A DNA stretch of 64,000 nt, taken from contig NZ_CBDDRA010000007.1 in the NCBI RefSeq assembly GCF_965232925.1, forward strand, positions 1 through 64,000, read 5' to 3'. The stretch is from Tumidithrix helvetica. GTDB lineage: Bacteria > Cyanobacteriota > Cyanobacteriia > Pseudanabaenales > Pseudanabaenaceae. A program made the position numbers and the translations under genes. Shown here piece by piece: positions 1-8,737 of this stretch. Under the pieces are notes generated by a model. That model was not told the origin of the DNA. It searched no databases and saw only the letters and a program-made list of their open reading frames with translations. How positions within the stretch are numbered: position 1 is the stretch's first letter; every line of letters starts with the position of its first letter.

Positions 1-289
1 TCTTGGAGTTTCTGGAAAATCATTATTGTCAATGTCAATTTTGGTTAATTGATCATTGCTCTTTTGGCAGTTTGTGCCAAGCACCTGCTGCCTTTTTTTC
101 TTTTTCTAGTCCAAAGTCCAGGTAGTTAACCTGAGACAGGTACTGAGAGATTTTCTAAGATGAACTGACGAATGACTGGGATAAATAATTGCCTCGATAT
201 AGCGTTTTTCACTTCGGAACAAGCAAGAGATATAGGGTCAAAGCTTTCTATAGCAGGCTTTCAACTATACTCTTCTCATTTGAACACCG

Positions 290-834
290 CTATACTTGAT
301 ATAGGTTGTCGATTAATCCCTTTGTTCGCATCGTTTGCAACTTGGCAAAAGCTCTGAGCGAACAGAAGAAATGGTTGCGAATCGCTTGTGTATCTCTGAC
401 TTGGAACCGCTCAATATTACAGACTTGCTTGATGACTCTGTGAAAACATTCAATTTGCCAGTGTTGATCGTGGACTTATTTGAATTCATGCCGACTGAGT
501 TGCTTGAGTGCCTCTAAATCTTGCAGGTGCAGGATGTAATATCGGGCTTCGTTTTCAGTCCCTTCACCGTTCGTTTGTGTTTGCCAGACCAAAAGTAACC
601 CAATAACTCTGTTTTACTCAGGTCACGATAGGGTTTATCCACTACGCTATCATCGATACTGGCTGTCCCTCCTTCAAAAATTTTTTCCCCTTTGACTTCG
701 TCAAATAAGTCTTTGGGTGTGTAATTCTCCCGTAACAAAAAGCGGTTTACATAGAAATTGGACAAAAGCGTTATCAGCAAATGTTGCAATATCGACAATC
801 TGACAAAGCAAACATGGACAAATGAAATTATCAA
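290..834 (-). pseudogene. Decayed DDE transposase (IS701/IS4-like)
   Basis: This is a broken transposase read on the minus strand. The 5' part (834 down to 514) encodes the recognisable block with IDDSVVDKPY followed by GYFWSGKHKRTVKG, typical of cyanobacterial transposases whose first catalytic Asp lies in DDSV. After that the frame is lost; in another frame the C-terminal part continues (HLQDLEALKQLSRHEFK, a stop, then DQHWQIECFHRVIKQ and RNHFFCSLRAFAKLQ), which matches the end of such transposases. The central catalytic section is missing, so there is an internal deletion plus a frameshift and a nonsense codon. Its start overlaps the stop of the upstream antitoxin gene by 4 bases. No terminal inverted repeats were identified; bases 1-289 hold no gene I can support. 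Confidence 0.75.
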
Positions 835-1136
835 GCCGCTTTCACATTTACTTCAAACCTCACATCCATACCCGCACGCACCAACATCATCACCAATTTA
901 TCAATACTAAACCTCTCAATATCACCATTGATTAAATCGCTAATCCGAGGTTGAGTTTCACCAAAAAACAAAGCAGCTTGCTTTTGAGTCCATCCTTGAG
1001 ACTGAATAAACCGCTTAATATTCAACATCAAGTCAGCCCGAATTTTGAGATTAAGAGCTTCTTCAGGTGCGAAACCCAAATCCTCAAATACATTCGCTCC
1101 ACCTTGAATAACTTCAGGAACTTGATTCTGTGTCAT
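831..1136 (-). CDS. XRE-family HTH antitoxin (HigA-like)
   Basis: A 101-residue protein with a Cro/C1-type helix-turn-helix at about residues 40-80 (WTQKQAALFFGETQPRISDL), in the small HigA-like group whose members usually neutralise a HigB/Gp49-type toxin and repress their own operon. The ATG at 1136 follows a short AT-rich leader. The usual toxin gene would lie directly upstream or downstream on the same strand; neither is present. Upstream is a HIP1-rich stretch, and downstream the stop codon overlaps the decayed transposase by 4 bases. It is therefore either an orphan antitoxin left after toxin loss or a stand-alone repressor. Family assignment is firm, the role is inference. Confidence 0.75.
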   Translation of the reverse strand: MTQNQVPEVIQGGANVFEDLGFAPEEALNLKIRADLMLNIKRFIQSQGWTQKQAALFFGETQPRISDLINGDIERFSIDKLVMMLVRAGMDVRFEVNVKAA

Positions 1137-1210
1137 TTGTTTGTTTTTTGATTTGTTGTGTTATGCCTAATATACCTTATTTGGCATATTTGCGATCGCT
1201 TGTTCGTGAA

Positions 1211-1360
1211 AGTATGGATATTTTAGGCGATCGCTTTGTGATTGAGATTAGGGGCGATCGCTGTTTTGATGTTGTTGATTATGCTGGGGGCGATCGCTTA
1301 TGTGGTGGAAGTGTGGATATTTTAGGCGATCGCTTTGTGATTGAGATTAGGGGCGATCGC
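1211..1360 (+). repeat. 51-bp direct duplication rich in HIP1
   Basis: Positions 1211-1261 and 1310-1360 are the same 51 bases with one visible difference (agtatgg versus agtgtgg). Each copy carries two HIP1-type GCGATCGC sites, and another HIP1 site sits between the copies and one just upstream at 1192-1199. The 99-base period keeps an open reading frame on the plus strand, but the encoded repeat resembles no protein I know. Confidence 0.9.
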
Positions 1361-1603
1361 ATCTTTTTGGGCATCGACCATACGGCTATTGCAGTCGGCA
1401 ATACAGAGACAAGTCTAAAATTTTATCGCGATCTTTTGGGAATGCGCCTTGCAGGTACGAGTGAAAACTTTGGGACGGAGCAAGAGCACCTCAATAACGT
1501 ATTTGGGGCAAAACTCCATATTAGTGGATTGAGAGCGACTACAGGCTTGGGCGTAGAATTTCTGGAATACCTCGCGCCAAGCGATGGCAAACCTTTCCCT
1601 TAA
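1361..1603 (+). pseudogene. Truncated VOC/glyoxalase-family domain
   Basis: About 80 codons encode a piece of a vicinal-oxygen-chelate protein: FLGIDHTAIAVGNTETSLKFYRDLLGMRL, then GTEQEHLNNVFGAKLHISGLRA and GVEFLEYLAPSDGKPFP. In the usual family this segment lies inside a longer protein and continues with further beta-alpha modules. Here the 5' side runs into the HIP1-rich duplication and the 3' side ends in TAA one base before a perfect 28-bp palindrome. The open frame extends back to about 1130, but the upstream part is repeat-derived. I read this as a relic truncated at both ends; metal-binding and catalytic function are unlikely. Confidence 0.7.
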
Positions 1604-1631
1604 GTAGGGGCAATTCATGAATTGCCCCTAC
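1604..1631. repeat. Dispersed palindrome, copy A
   Basis: A perfect 28-bp palindrome with half-site GTAGGGGCAATTCA, immediately after the stop of the truncated VOC gene. It is one of five members of a family with core GGGCAATTCATGAATTGCCC in this window. Confidence 0.9.
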
Positions 1632-1780
1632 GCTCTATGTAAAGGAAAGAATTCCTCATGCATCAAATAGGAGCGCTATATGAAGTTATTCTCAGTTTCG
1701 CTTCAGCTTAGCTTTAGAGAAAGAGCGCATAATGCAATCAGTAGCACTCTATGTTAGGAAAGAATCTTAGGAAGAAATCT

Positions 1781-2344
1781 ATGGAGCGATCGCTATTTAT
1801 CCCCGTAATTTTAGGAACCGTCCGCCAAGGGCGTAAGAGCGAACATGTTGCTCAGTTTGTCATGCAAGAAGTTGCCAAACAACAAGGCGTTGAGACTGAG
1901 CTGATCGATATTCGCAATATTCCACTTTCCACGCTCGATGAGGGTGAGAATATTAAGGATAAAGGGTTCTCTGAGACAATCGACCGTGCTGATGGGCTGA
2001 TTATCGTCGTGCCTGAATACAATCACGGCTACCCAGGTTTGCTCAAGCATGTCCTCGATACAAATTTAAAGGAATATATCCATAAAGCCGTGGGAATCTG
2101 CGGAGTTTCGGCAGGGCCGTTTGGCGGGACGAGGGTAATTCAAAATCTCTTGCCTGTGATGCGCGAGTTGGGTTTAGTGACGATCTTTTGGGACGGAAAT
2201 TTCTCTAGTGTGCAAAATATCTTTGATGAGAGTGGAAACCTGCTAGAAGAAGCCTATATTCGCCGCATGGATAAGTTTTTAAAAGAATTGATCTGGATGT
2301 CAAAGGTACTGCGCTACGGGCGTGAGAATGTAGCGCTGGAATAA
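1781..2344 (+). CDS. NADPH-dependent FMN reductase family protein
   Basis: A flavodoxin-like quinone/FMN reductase of about 187 residues. The start at 1781 is chosen because AGGA lies about 8 bases upstream and the protein then begins MERSLFIPVILGTVRQGRKS, placing the phosphate-binding GTxRxGRxS loop near the N-terminus as in this family; an earlier ATG at 1751 adds ten unrelated residues. PEYNHGYPGLLKHVLD at mid-protein is the second FMN-binding loop, and GPFGGTRVIQNLLPVMRELG is characteristic. It probably reduces FMN, quinones or azo compounds with NAD(P)H in the cytosol. It stands alone between two palindromic repeats. Confidence 0.88.
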   Translation: MERSLFIPVILGTVRQGRKSEHVAQFVMQEVAKQQGVETELIDIRNIPLSTLDEGENIKDKGFSETIDRADGLIIVVPEYNHGYPGLLKHVLDTNLKEYIHKAVGICGVSAGPFGGTRVIQNLLPVMRELGLVTIFWDGNFSSVQNIFDESGNLLEEAYIRRMDKFLKELIWMSKVLRYGRENVALE

Positions 2345-2383
2345 TAAAGTTTTTCGCTCCATAAAAACAGCCTATTTAGAATC

Positions 2384-2411
2384 GTAGGAACAATTCATGA
2401 ATTGCCCCTAC
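2384..2411. repeat. Dispersed palindrome, copy B (imperfect)
   Basis: Same family as the repeat at 1604 but with substitutions in the left arm (GTAGGAACAATTCA against a right arm TGAATTGCCCCTAC). It lies between the FMN reductase and glucosidase genes, where it could act as a transcript 3' hairpin; no T-tract follows. Confidence 0.8.
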
Positions 2412-2507
2412 GGGATCGAATCTGATTCTACTCCCCTCTTATTAAAGGGATTCAGGGGGATCTAAATCTTTAAACGTAGCAAATTAGCCATTCATAGGAG
2501 TACGATC

Positions 2508-5228
2508 GTGACAACCGCAGAAGAAATTAGATTAGCAGAAACGAGAAAAGGAACACCTTGGAAAAAATGGGGTTCCTTTCTGAGCGAGCGTCAATGGGGA
2601 ACCGTGCGAGAAGATTACAGCGCCAATGGTACGGCGTGGGATTATTTTTCGCACGACCAGTCGCGATCGCGTGCCTACCGCTGGGGCGAAGATGGCATTG
2701 CTGGAATTTCAGACGATCGCCAGTTGCTTTGTTTTGCGATCGCGTTGTGGAACGGCGAAGATCCGATTCTTAAAGAGCGCTTATTTGGCTTGACAGGTAG
2801 CGAAGGCAATCATGGCGAGGATGTGAAGGAGTATTACTTTTATCTAGATAATACGCCGACGCATTCCTATATGAAGTATCTGTATAAATATCCGCAAGCT
2901 ACCTTTCCCTACGCCGAGCTTGTGAATGAGAACAAACGCCGAGGTCGGAGAGAACCAGAATTTGAGTTACTCGAAACAGGCGTATTTGAAGAGAATCGCT
3001 ACTTTGACGTGCAAGTGGAATATGCGAAAAACGCTCCTCAAGATATTGCGATTAAAATAAGCATTACCAATCATGCGGCAGAGCCAAAAACGCTACATCT
3101 TTTACCTTCTCTCTGGTTCCGCAATACCTGGTCTTGGAAAGACGATACACCTAAGCCCCAGCTATTAGCATTACAAGTTAATAATTCTCTGAATGTCATT
3201 GCTGCGGATAGTCCCGATTTGGGAAAAATGTGGTTGTATTGCCCAAATAGCCAAGAGTTACTATTTACTGAAAACGAGACTAACTATCAACGTATTTTTG
3301 GCATAGAAAATGCTTCTCCCTATGTCAAGGATGGTATCAACGATCGCATTGTCAATGGGAAAACCGAGGCGGTAAATCCAGAACAAAAGGGTACGAAAGC
3401 CGCAGCCCACTATTTACTGACGATTGCTGCGGGTGAGACCAAGGTAGTAACGCTACAATTGAGCGAAATTCCTCCCAATCAATTTACGCAAGGTGGCAGT
3501 TTTCCTCAAGCCAGTGTCGAAGAAATCTTCTCGAAACGCCTCCATGAAGCCGATGAATTCTATCAGCGCATTTCTCCCTTTGAGATGAGCGAAGATATGC
3601 GCAACGTGCAGCGACAAGCTTTTGCAGGCATGTTGTGGAGCAAACAATATTACAATTATTCCATCAAAGATTGGTTAGATGGCGATCCTGCTTTGCCAAA
3701 GCCTCCACGCGATCGCCAACAGGGCAGGAATTCGCAGTGGTTCCATTTGGAAACCGAAGATATTCTTTCCATGCCCGACACTTGGGAATATCCTTGGTTT
3801 GCCGCTTGGGATCTAGCCTTTCATGCCATTCCTTTAGCGATGCTCGATCCCGATTTTGCTAAGAGCCAACTGGATTTGATTACGAGAGAATGGTACATGC
3901 ACCCCAACGGTCAGATTCCAGCCTACGAGTGGGCGTTTGGCGATGTCAACCCACCCGTCCATGCATGGGCAACTTGGCGCGTTTATAAAATAGAGCAAAA
4001 ACTCTACGGACGTAGCGATCGCCAATTCTTAGAAAGGGTATTTCAAAAGCTCTTGCTGAACTTTACTTGGTGGGTCAATCGCAAGGATAGAGAAGGCAAA
4101 AATGTGTTTGAAGGTGGCTTTTTGGGATTGGATAATATCGGCGTGTTCGATCGCAGTGCCGAATTGCCTACGGGGGGCTACATCGAGCAGGCAGATGGTA
4201 CGAGCTGGATGGGCATGTATTGTCTGAATCTATTGGCGATCGCTTTGGAGTTAGCCAAAGAGAATTCGGTCTATGAGGATATTGCCACCAAGTTTTTCGA
4301 GCACTTCCTCTATATTGCCGATGCCATGAATAAAGTCGGCGACAACCATACAGAACTATGGGACGAAGCCGATGGCTTCTTTTATGACGTATTGCATCTA
4401 CCCAATGGCGAGCAGCTAAAGCTCAAGGTGCGATCGATGGTGGGACTGATTCCCCTGTTTGCGATTCAGACCTTAGAGCCAGATTTGCTAAATCAACTAC
4501 CAGATTTTAAACGCAGAGTTGAGTGGTTTATCCAGCACCGTCCCGATCTCGCCCATAATGTCGCCTGTATAGAAGCAGAGGGAATGAAAGCCAGACGGTT
4601 ATTGGCAATCTGCGATCGCCAAAAATTAGAGCGTATCCTCAAGAAAATGCTGGATGAAAGCGAATTTTTAGGAGACTATGGCATTCGGGCGATTTCTAAG
4701 TTCCACAGTTCTCACCCCTATATTTGGGAAACCAATGGCAATCAATATCGCGTTGATTACGAACCTGCCGAGTCTACGAGTGGTCTGTTTGGTGGCAATT
4801 CTAACTGGCGCGGTCCCGTATGGATGCCCGTTAATTTCCTAATTATCGAATCCCTGCAAAAATTCCATCATTACTTTGGCGATGACTTTAAAGTCGAGTA
4901 TCCCACTGGCTCGGGGAAAATGCTCACGCTTTGGGAAGTATCTGTAGAACTCTCACGTCGACTGATCGATATTTTCTTAAAAAATCCTACGGGAAACCGT
5001 CCAGTTTATGGCGGACAGGCTCAATTTCAAACCGATCCTAACTGGAAAGATTTAGTTTTGTTCTATGAGTATTTTCATGGTGATAATGGTGCTGGCATCG
5101 GTGCGAGTCATCAGACGGGATGGACGGGTCTAGTTGCAAAGTTGATTCAACAGTCTAGCGAGTATGGTAGATCGACGCCAAATCTTGCTCTAGCTGATAA
5201 TTTGTTAGAGGCATCTATGCCAAAGTAG
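2508..5228 (+). CDS. GH63/MGH1-type glycoside hydrolase (glucosidase)
   Basis: A 906-residue protein with the (alpha/alpha)6-barrel features of GH63 and mannosylglycerate-hydrolase-like enzymes: PWFAAWDLAFHAIPLAMLDP near residue 428, GQIPAYEWAFGDVNPPVHAW, and the late signature GNSNWRGPVWMPVNFL. The first 300 residues form the N-terminal beta-sandwich part (WGEDGIAGISDDRQ; YYFYLDNTPTHSYMKYLYKYPQ). The start is the GTG at 2508, with AGGAG eight bases before it. There is no signal peptide, so it is probably cytosolic and acts on a small alpha-glucoside or storage oligosaccharide; the true substrate is not visible. It is transcribed alone, followed by a hairpin. Confidence 0.85.
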   Translation: MTTAEEIRLAETRKGTPWKKWGSFLSERQWGTVREDYSANGTAWDYFSHDQSRSRAYRWGEDGIAGISDDRQLLCFAIALWNGEDPILKERLFGLTGSEGNHGEDVKEYYFYLDNTPTHSYMKYLYKYPQATFPYAELVNENKRRGRREPEFELLETGVFEENRYFDVQVEYAKNAPQDIAIKISITNHAAEPKTLHLLPSLWFRNTWSWKDDTPKPQLLALQVNNSLNVIAADSPDLGKMWLYCPNSQELLFTENETNYQRIFGIENASPYVKDGINDRIVNGKTEAVNPEQKGTKAAAHYLLTIAAGETKVVTLQLSEIPPNQFTQGGSFPQASVEEIFSKRLHEADEFYQRISPFEMSEDMRNVQRQAFAGMLWSKQYYNYSIKDWLDGDPALPKPPRDRQQGRNSQWFHLETEDILSMPDTWEYPWFAAWDLAFHAIPLAMLDPDFAKSQLDLITREWYMHPNGQIPAYEWAFGDVNPPVHAWATWRVYKIEQKLYGRSDRQFLERVFQKLLLNFTWWVNRKDREGKNVFEGGFLGLDNIGVFDRSAELPTGGYIEQADGTSWMGMYCLNLLAIALELAKENSVYEDIATKFFEHFLYIADAMNKVGDNHTELWDEADGFFYDVLHLPNGEQLKLKVRSMVGLIPLFAIQTLEPDLLNQLPDFKRRVEWFIQHRPDLAHNVACIEAEGMKARRLLAICDRQKLERILKKMLDESEFLGDYGIRAISKFHSSHPYIWETNGNQYRVDYEPAESTSGLFGGNSNWRGPVWMPVNFLIIESLQKFHHYFGDDFKVEYPTGSGKMLTLWEVSVELSRRLIDIFLKNPTGNRPVYGGQAQFQTDPNWKDLVLFYEYFHGDNGAGIGASHQTGWTGLVAKLIQQSSEYGRSTPNLALADNLLEASMPK

Positions 5229-5237
5229 TTAAAGACG

Positions 5238-5278
5238 TTCGAGGGTTTCGACTTCGCTCGGATCGCGAAACTCTCGAA
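5238..5278 (+). terminator. Hairpin after glucosidase gene
   Basis: Arms 5238-5250 (TTCGAGGGTTTCG) and 5266-5278 pair at 12 of 13 positions around a 15-base loop, starting nine bases after the glucosidase stop. No T-run follows, so it is a transcript-end or repeat-type hairpin rather than a textbook intrinsic terminator. Confidence 0.5.
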
Positions 5279-5366
5279 TACGAATAGTTAAATGTGGAAC
5301 TTGTTGATTCATGGCAGGTCTACCCACTATGCTCTAATTTGTGCGATCGCGAATTTAGGTAAATAC

Positions 5367-7142
5367 ATGATGATCGGATTTAAGAATTTCACAAATAAGC
5401 TTAGAACAAAGAGCTTGGTTGCCTCTATCCTTACTTGTTGCCTTGCTTTTTTGCTAATTGTGAACCCATTGTGGGCGGAAACAACACCTTCACTAAGCAG
5501 TGACATCAATCCTTTTCTTCCTGCAAACCATAACAACAATATGGTTTATGCCCCAGTTAAACTGGATGGTCATATCCTATTTTTGGTGTCAGCGGAAGCC
5601 TCAAGCGGGCAGGGCATGTCACAGGGAAGTATGACACCCATTGAGACGAGGGCACAGGCGATCGAAAAATCGCTGTATAAAACAATCAATCGCGGTTTTG
5701 ATGCCGATAGGCTGAAGGTTTCAACCAAAATAGAGAACAAATATGCTGACATTCTCTTGTCTGACGGGAGGGAATACGATAATTTTAGCCTGCTGGTCTA
5801 TACCGAAATGGACGCGCGAATTAGTGGGTATACGCTTCAGGAAGCATCGGGTTATGTGGCTTACATTATCTATAAAGCTTTAATTCGCGCCCAAATTCAA
5901 CGTCAGGCAGACTATCTCTGGTATCAGGGGTTAGTCTCCGCAGGAATTCTTTTTGCAGCGATTTTGATTAGTTTGGTTTTGCGTTTCTTTCAAAAACGAT
6001 TGATGCTACGGTGGCGATCGCTGAAAGCCAGACAAGAAGAGGAAACACAAAAACTCATGTCTGCAAAAAATTTAGTTGATGCAGAAGACGAAGATTGCGA
6101 TTCCTCCACTTTTGCTAATGTGATGATGTCACAGCAAATGGATTTTGAGAGAATCCTCAATCGTTACGACCTCTATAGACATTTGCTCCAATTAGGACAT
6201 GTATTGGTGTGGTTGATTGGGATTGCTTGGATTGTCGGACTCTTTCCTTATACGCGCTGGTTGCAGGTGTTTGCGATCCAACAACCAATCCTGCTTGGAG
6301 TTTTTCTAGGTACAAATCTGGCGATTAAATATAGTGATGTCTCGATCGATCGCTTGTTAGCAAAGTGGGCAACTAGAGAATCGCTTACGCCCGAAGCAAC
6401 TCAACGCTGGGTTCTAAGAATTAGTAGTTTTTCTCCCATTCTCAAAGTGGGAGTTGCCATTGTTTTGGTGGGCTTAGCGCTTTTTTACGTGTTGTATAGC
6501 TTTGGGATTCCGCTGACTCCTGTGTTGGCTGGAGCGGGGATTTTGGGCTTTGCGATCTCTCTCGGCGCACAAACACTGATCAAAGATCTGATTTGCGGCG
6601 CATTGATTTTAATTGAGGATCAGTACGCGATCGGTGATTTCGTACTTCTCAATGAAAATTTTGGCAGAGTCGAAAAGATGAATTTACGAATCACCTCCCT
6701 TCGCAATCGCCAAGGAACGATAATTATCACACCCAATAGCGATATCAGAGTTGTCCAAAATCTCTCTAAAGATTGGGCTAGAACTAAATTATTAATTTAC
6801 ATTGATTACAATACGGACATCGATGATGCCACTTTTGTAATCCAACAAGCGATCGATCAACTCAAAGCGGATGAGTTTTGGGGCGCTCAAATCATTGAGG
6901 CAGAAGTCAGGGGCATAGAGGATATTGATGCAGGTGGATTTAAGATTGGCGTGCGCTTTGAAACTAAGCCAGGAGTTTATCGTAAGGTGATCCGCGAGTA
7001 TCGGAAACGCATGAAGCTAGCCTTCGATCTTGCAGGAATTAAATTAGCAACTCATGTATCGACGGTTATTAATATGAACCACTCTGAAGTATCAGAGGAG
7101 CCAAGGGATGAGCTTTCAAAACGCCCCATTGCGAAAATGTAA
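5367..7142 (+). CDS. MscS-family mechanosensitive channel
   Basis: A protein of about 591 residues. The start at 5367 (MMIGFKNFTNK) gives a clear signal peptide, LVASILTCCLAFLLIVNPLWAE, which the upstream GTG/ATG alternatives bury. A periplasmic domain of about 150 residues is followed by transmembrane segments (LVSAGILFAAILISLVLRFF; LGHVLVWLIGIAWIVGLFPY; ILKVGVAIVLVGLALFYVLY) and the MscS pore block GAGILGFAISLGAQTLIKDLICG, leading into the beta domain (ILIEDQYAIGDFV, ITPNSDI). It would gate on membrane tension and release ions and osmolytes during hypo-osmotic shock. The long N-terminal domain is larger than in E. coli MscS (286 residues). Whether the channel is selective cannot be read here. 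Confidence 0.9.
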   Translation: MMIGFKNFTNKLRTKSLVASILTCCLAFLLIVNPLWAETTPSLSSDINPFLPANHNNNMVYAPVKLDGHILFLVSAEASSGQGMSQGSMTPIETRAQAIEKSLYKTINRGFDADRLKVSTKIENKYADILLSDGREYDNFSLLVYTEMDARISGYTLQEASGYVAYIIYKALIRAQIQRQADYLWYQGLVSAGILFAAILISLVLRFFQKRLMLRWRSLKARQEEETQKLMSAKNLVDAEDEDCDSSTFANVMMSQQMDFERILNRYDLYRHLLQLGHVLVWLIGIAWIVGLFPYTRWLQVFAIQQPILLGVFLGTNLAIKYSDVSIDRLLAKWATRESLTPEATQRWVLRISSFSPILKVGVAIVLVGLALFYVLYSFGIPLTPVLAGAGILGFAISLGAQTLIKDLICGALILIEDQYAIGDFVLLNENFGRVEKMNLRITSLRNRQGTIIITPNSDIRVVQNLSKDWARTKLLIYIDYNTDIDDATFVIQQAIDQLKADEFWGAQIIEAEVRGIEDIDAGGFKIGVRFETKPGVYRKVIREYRKRMKLAFDLAGIKLATHVSTVINMNHSEVSEEPRDELSKRPIAKM

Positions 7143-7477
7143 AATCAACATTGGGAGTATTTTTTGCAATAGGAACACATTTCTTTACCTACACAACATT
7201 TCATTTCTTTATAAATGTCTCAAACCCAGAATTAATCGCAATGCTTTACTTTGAGCCACCATACTATCCATTCGGTAACCACCTTGTGGAAGATAGGAAT
7301 TTAAGGAAGAATGAATTTGTCTTTTTGATTTTTTTCTAAAGATTTAGAATCTGGGATTTTTTCTCTTCTACGTTCTCTCAATGCAACTCAAGCGCTTCTC
7401 TTTAAGTGGTGACATGACTTCCTCTGAGGAGGTTTATTGCTACTCAATTTTTTTACAACAGAACCGAGTGAAAGACG
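7143..7477. other. Intergenic region without a supported gene
   Basis: 335 bases between the MscS and cupin genes. The only open frame (7151-7339) encodes a Phe-rich peptide with no recognisable family. The segment contains a possible SD-like purine stretch (tctgaggaggt, 7423-7433), but no long open frame follows at the right distance. Confidence 0.5.
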
Positions 7478-8551
7478 ATGACTTATTTCAATCAATTGAG
7501 TCCTCAAGAATTTAGTCCCCTCAAATATAATCCTTTTGTCGTTACCTCTAAACCTCTCACCGATGACTGGAAACGATGGATTGCTGAGAATAAACTATTA
7601 GGTGCAGATGATGATTCGCTCGTTCAAACGCTAGTTCAGCATGGCATTGATGCGAATGCGGCACGTAGAGAGTTACAAATTGTTAGATCTCATCCCTATT
7701 TTCAAGCAGGTAGAAACTTTACCGATGCTCTCAAAAAACTTGAATCTCATGCCAATATCAGTATTAAACTGGCAGAGCTATCACCAAAACAACAACAAAT
7801 AGAACGCAGAGAAAAGCTGACGCAACAGGAGTTTTTAGAAAATTATTATGCCACTAGCACCCCAGTGATTTTGACTGGGATGATGGAAAATTGGCCAGCT
7901 TTATCTCTATGGAGCCCTGAATATTTAAAGGCTAATTATGGCGAGGTTGAAATTGAAGTACAGACTGGCAGAAATTCAGATCCAATCCATGAAATTAACG
8001 TCGATCTACACCGCACAAAATTTCTCATGCGCGACTATGTTGACTTGATTGTTAACAGCGATCCTACGAATGATTTTTACATGGTTGCCAATAATCGCAA
8101 TATCGAACGCGAAGGCATGAAAAGTCTCGTTGACCAGATCGAATTCTTCCCTGAATATCTAGATCCTCATAATACAGAAGGCAATTTTTTCTTTTGGCTT
8201 GGTCCTGCTGGCACGATTACACCATTGCATCAAGATACTGCAAATATATTTATGGCACAGGTTTACGGCCGCAAGCACTGGAAGATGATCCCCCCCTATT
8301 ACAACCATTTAATCTATAACTACAGGGGCGTTTTTAGCGAAGTCAATTTAGACAACCCTGATTACGATCGCCATCCATTGTTCAAACAGGTAAAAACTAT
8401 CGATGTGGTAGTAGAACCAGGGGAAGTGATTTTTATACCCGTTGCTTGGTGGCATTACGTGCGATCGCTGGACATCAGCATTTCACTTTCGTTTACCAAT
8501 TTTATATTTCCCAATCAATACCAATGGAATTTTCCTGATATTAGGCGATAG
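7478..8551 (+). CDS. Cupin-like (JmjC/Cupin_8) Fe(II) oxygenase
   Basis: A 357-residue protein whose C-terminal two thirds form a JmjC-like cupin: TPVILTGMMENWPALSLWSPEYL marks the domain entry, LHQDTANIFMAQVYGRKHWKMIPP carries the first metal ligands (H-x-D), and EPGEVIFIPVAWWHYVRSLD carries the distal His. These match Fe(II)/2-oxoglutarate hydroxylases of the Cupin_8 group, which modify proteins or small molecules; the substrate is unknown. The first 110 residues are a separate small helical module (LVQTLVQHGIDANAARRELQ, then IVRSHPYFQAGR) seen in front of other oxygenase domains. The start ATG at 7478 has only a weak purine-rich site (gagtgaaag). It is monocistronic and followed by a tRNA on the other strand. 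Confidence 0.82.
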   Translation: MTYFNQLSPQEFSPLKYNPFVVTSKPLTDDWKRWIAENKLLGADDDSLVQTLVQHGIDANAARRELQIVRSHPYFQAGRNFTDALKKLESHANISIKLAELSPKQQQIERREKLTQQEFLENYYATSTPVILTGMMENWPALSLWSPEYLKANYGEVEIEVQTGRNSDPIHEINVDLHRTKFLMRDYVDLIVNSDPTNDFYMVANNRNIEREGMKSLVDQIEFFPEYLDPHNTEGNFFFWLGPAGTITPLHQDTANIFMAQVYGRKHWKMIPPYYNHLIYNYRGVFSEVNLDNPDYDRHPLFKQVKTIDVVVEPGEVIFIPVAWWHYVRSLDISISLSFTNFIFPNQYQWNFPDIRR

Positions 8552-8595
8552 ATGCATAGGCAACAACCAAGCTACTCTCTATTGTGTCTTCTGAA

Positions 8596-8667
8596 TCCTG
8601 GGTGTCAGAATTGAACTGACATATCAACGATTATGAGTCGTTTGCTTTACCAATCAGCCAACCCAGG
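8596..8667 (-). tRNA. trnI: tRNA-Ile(CAU), lysidine type
   Basis: A 72-nt cloverleaf on the minus strand. The acceptor stem is CCTGGGT/ACCCAGG (7/7) with discriminator A; the D-arm is GCT...AGC with loop GATTGGTAA; the anticodon stem is AACGA/TCGTT with loop CTCATAA; the T-arm is GTCAG/CTGAC with loop TTCAATT. The anticodon is CAU. The loop CTCATAA and the TGGCTGATTGGTAAAGC D-region look like chloroplast trnI-CAU rather than elongator tRNA-Met (usually TTCATAC), so I call it the isoleucine tRNA that reads AUA after lysidine modification by TilS. The 3' CCA is not encoded. Confidence 0.8.
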
Positions 8668-8737
8668 CAGTGGTACGCATCCTAAAATAAGGAATTGCGT
8701 AACTTAAGATTTTGTCTAAATATTATAGGCGATCGCT

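Noticed and set aside
172..517. Two plus-strand open frames at the left edge
   Set aside because: They overlap the minus-strand transposase remnant, whose HTWQIE-like, RNHFF and KLQ blocks on the opposite strand explain this region; the plus-strand frames have no family.
1130..1360. The long plus-strand open frame preceding the VOC fragment
   Set aside because: Its first 77 codons are the HIP1-rich repeat read as protein; no family match, so only the VOC part is kept.
7151..7339. 62-codon frame after MscS
   Set aside because: Aromatic-rich sequence without SD or family resemblance; treated as noncoding.
8596..8667. Calling the CAU tRNA methionine or initiator
   Set aside because: Initiator features are absent (it has a fully paired 5' acceptor end and lacks the GGG anticodon stem), and the loop CTCATAA fits trnI-CAU better.
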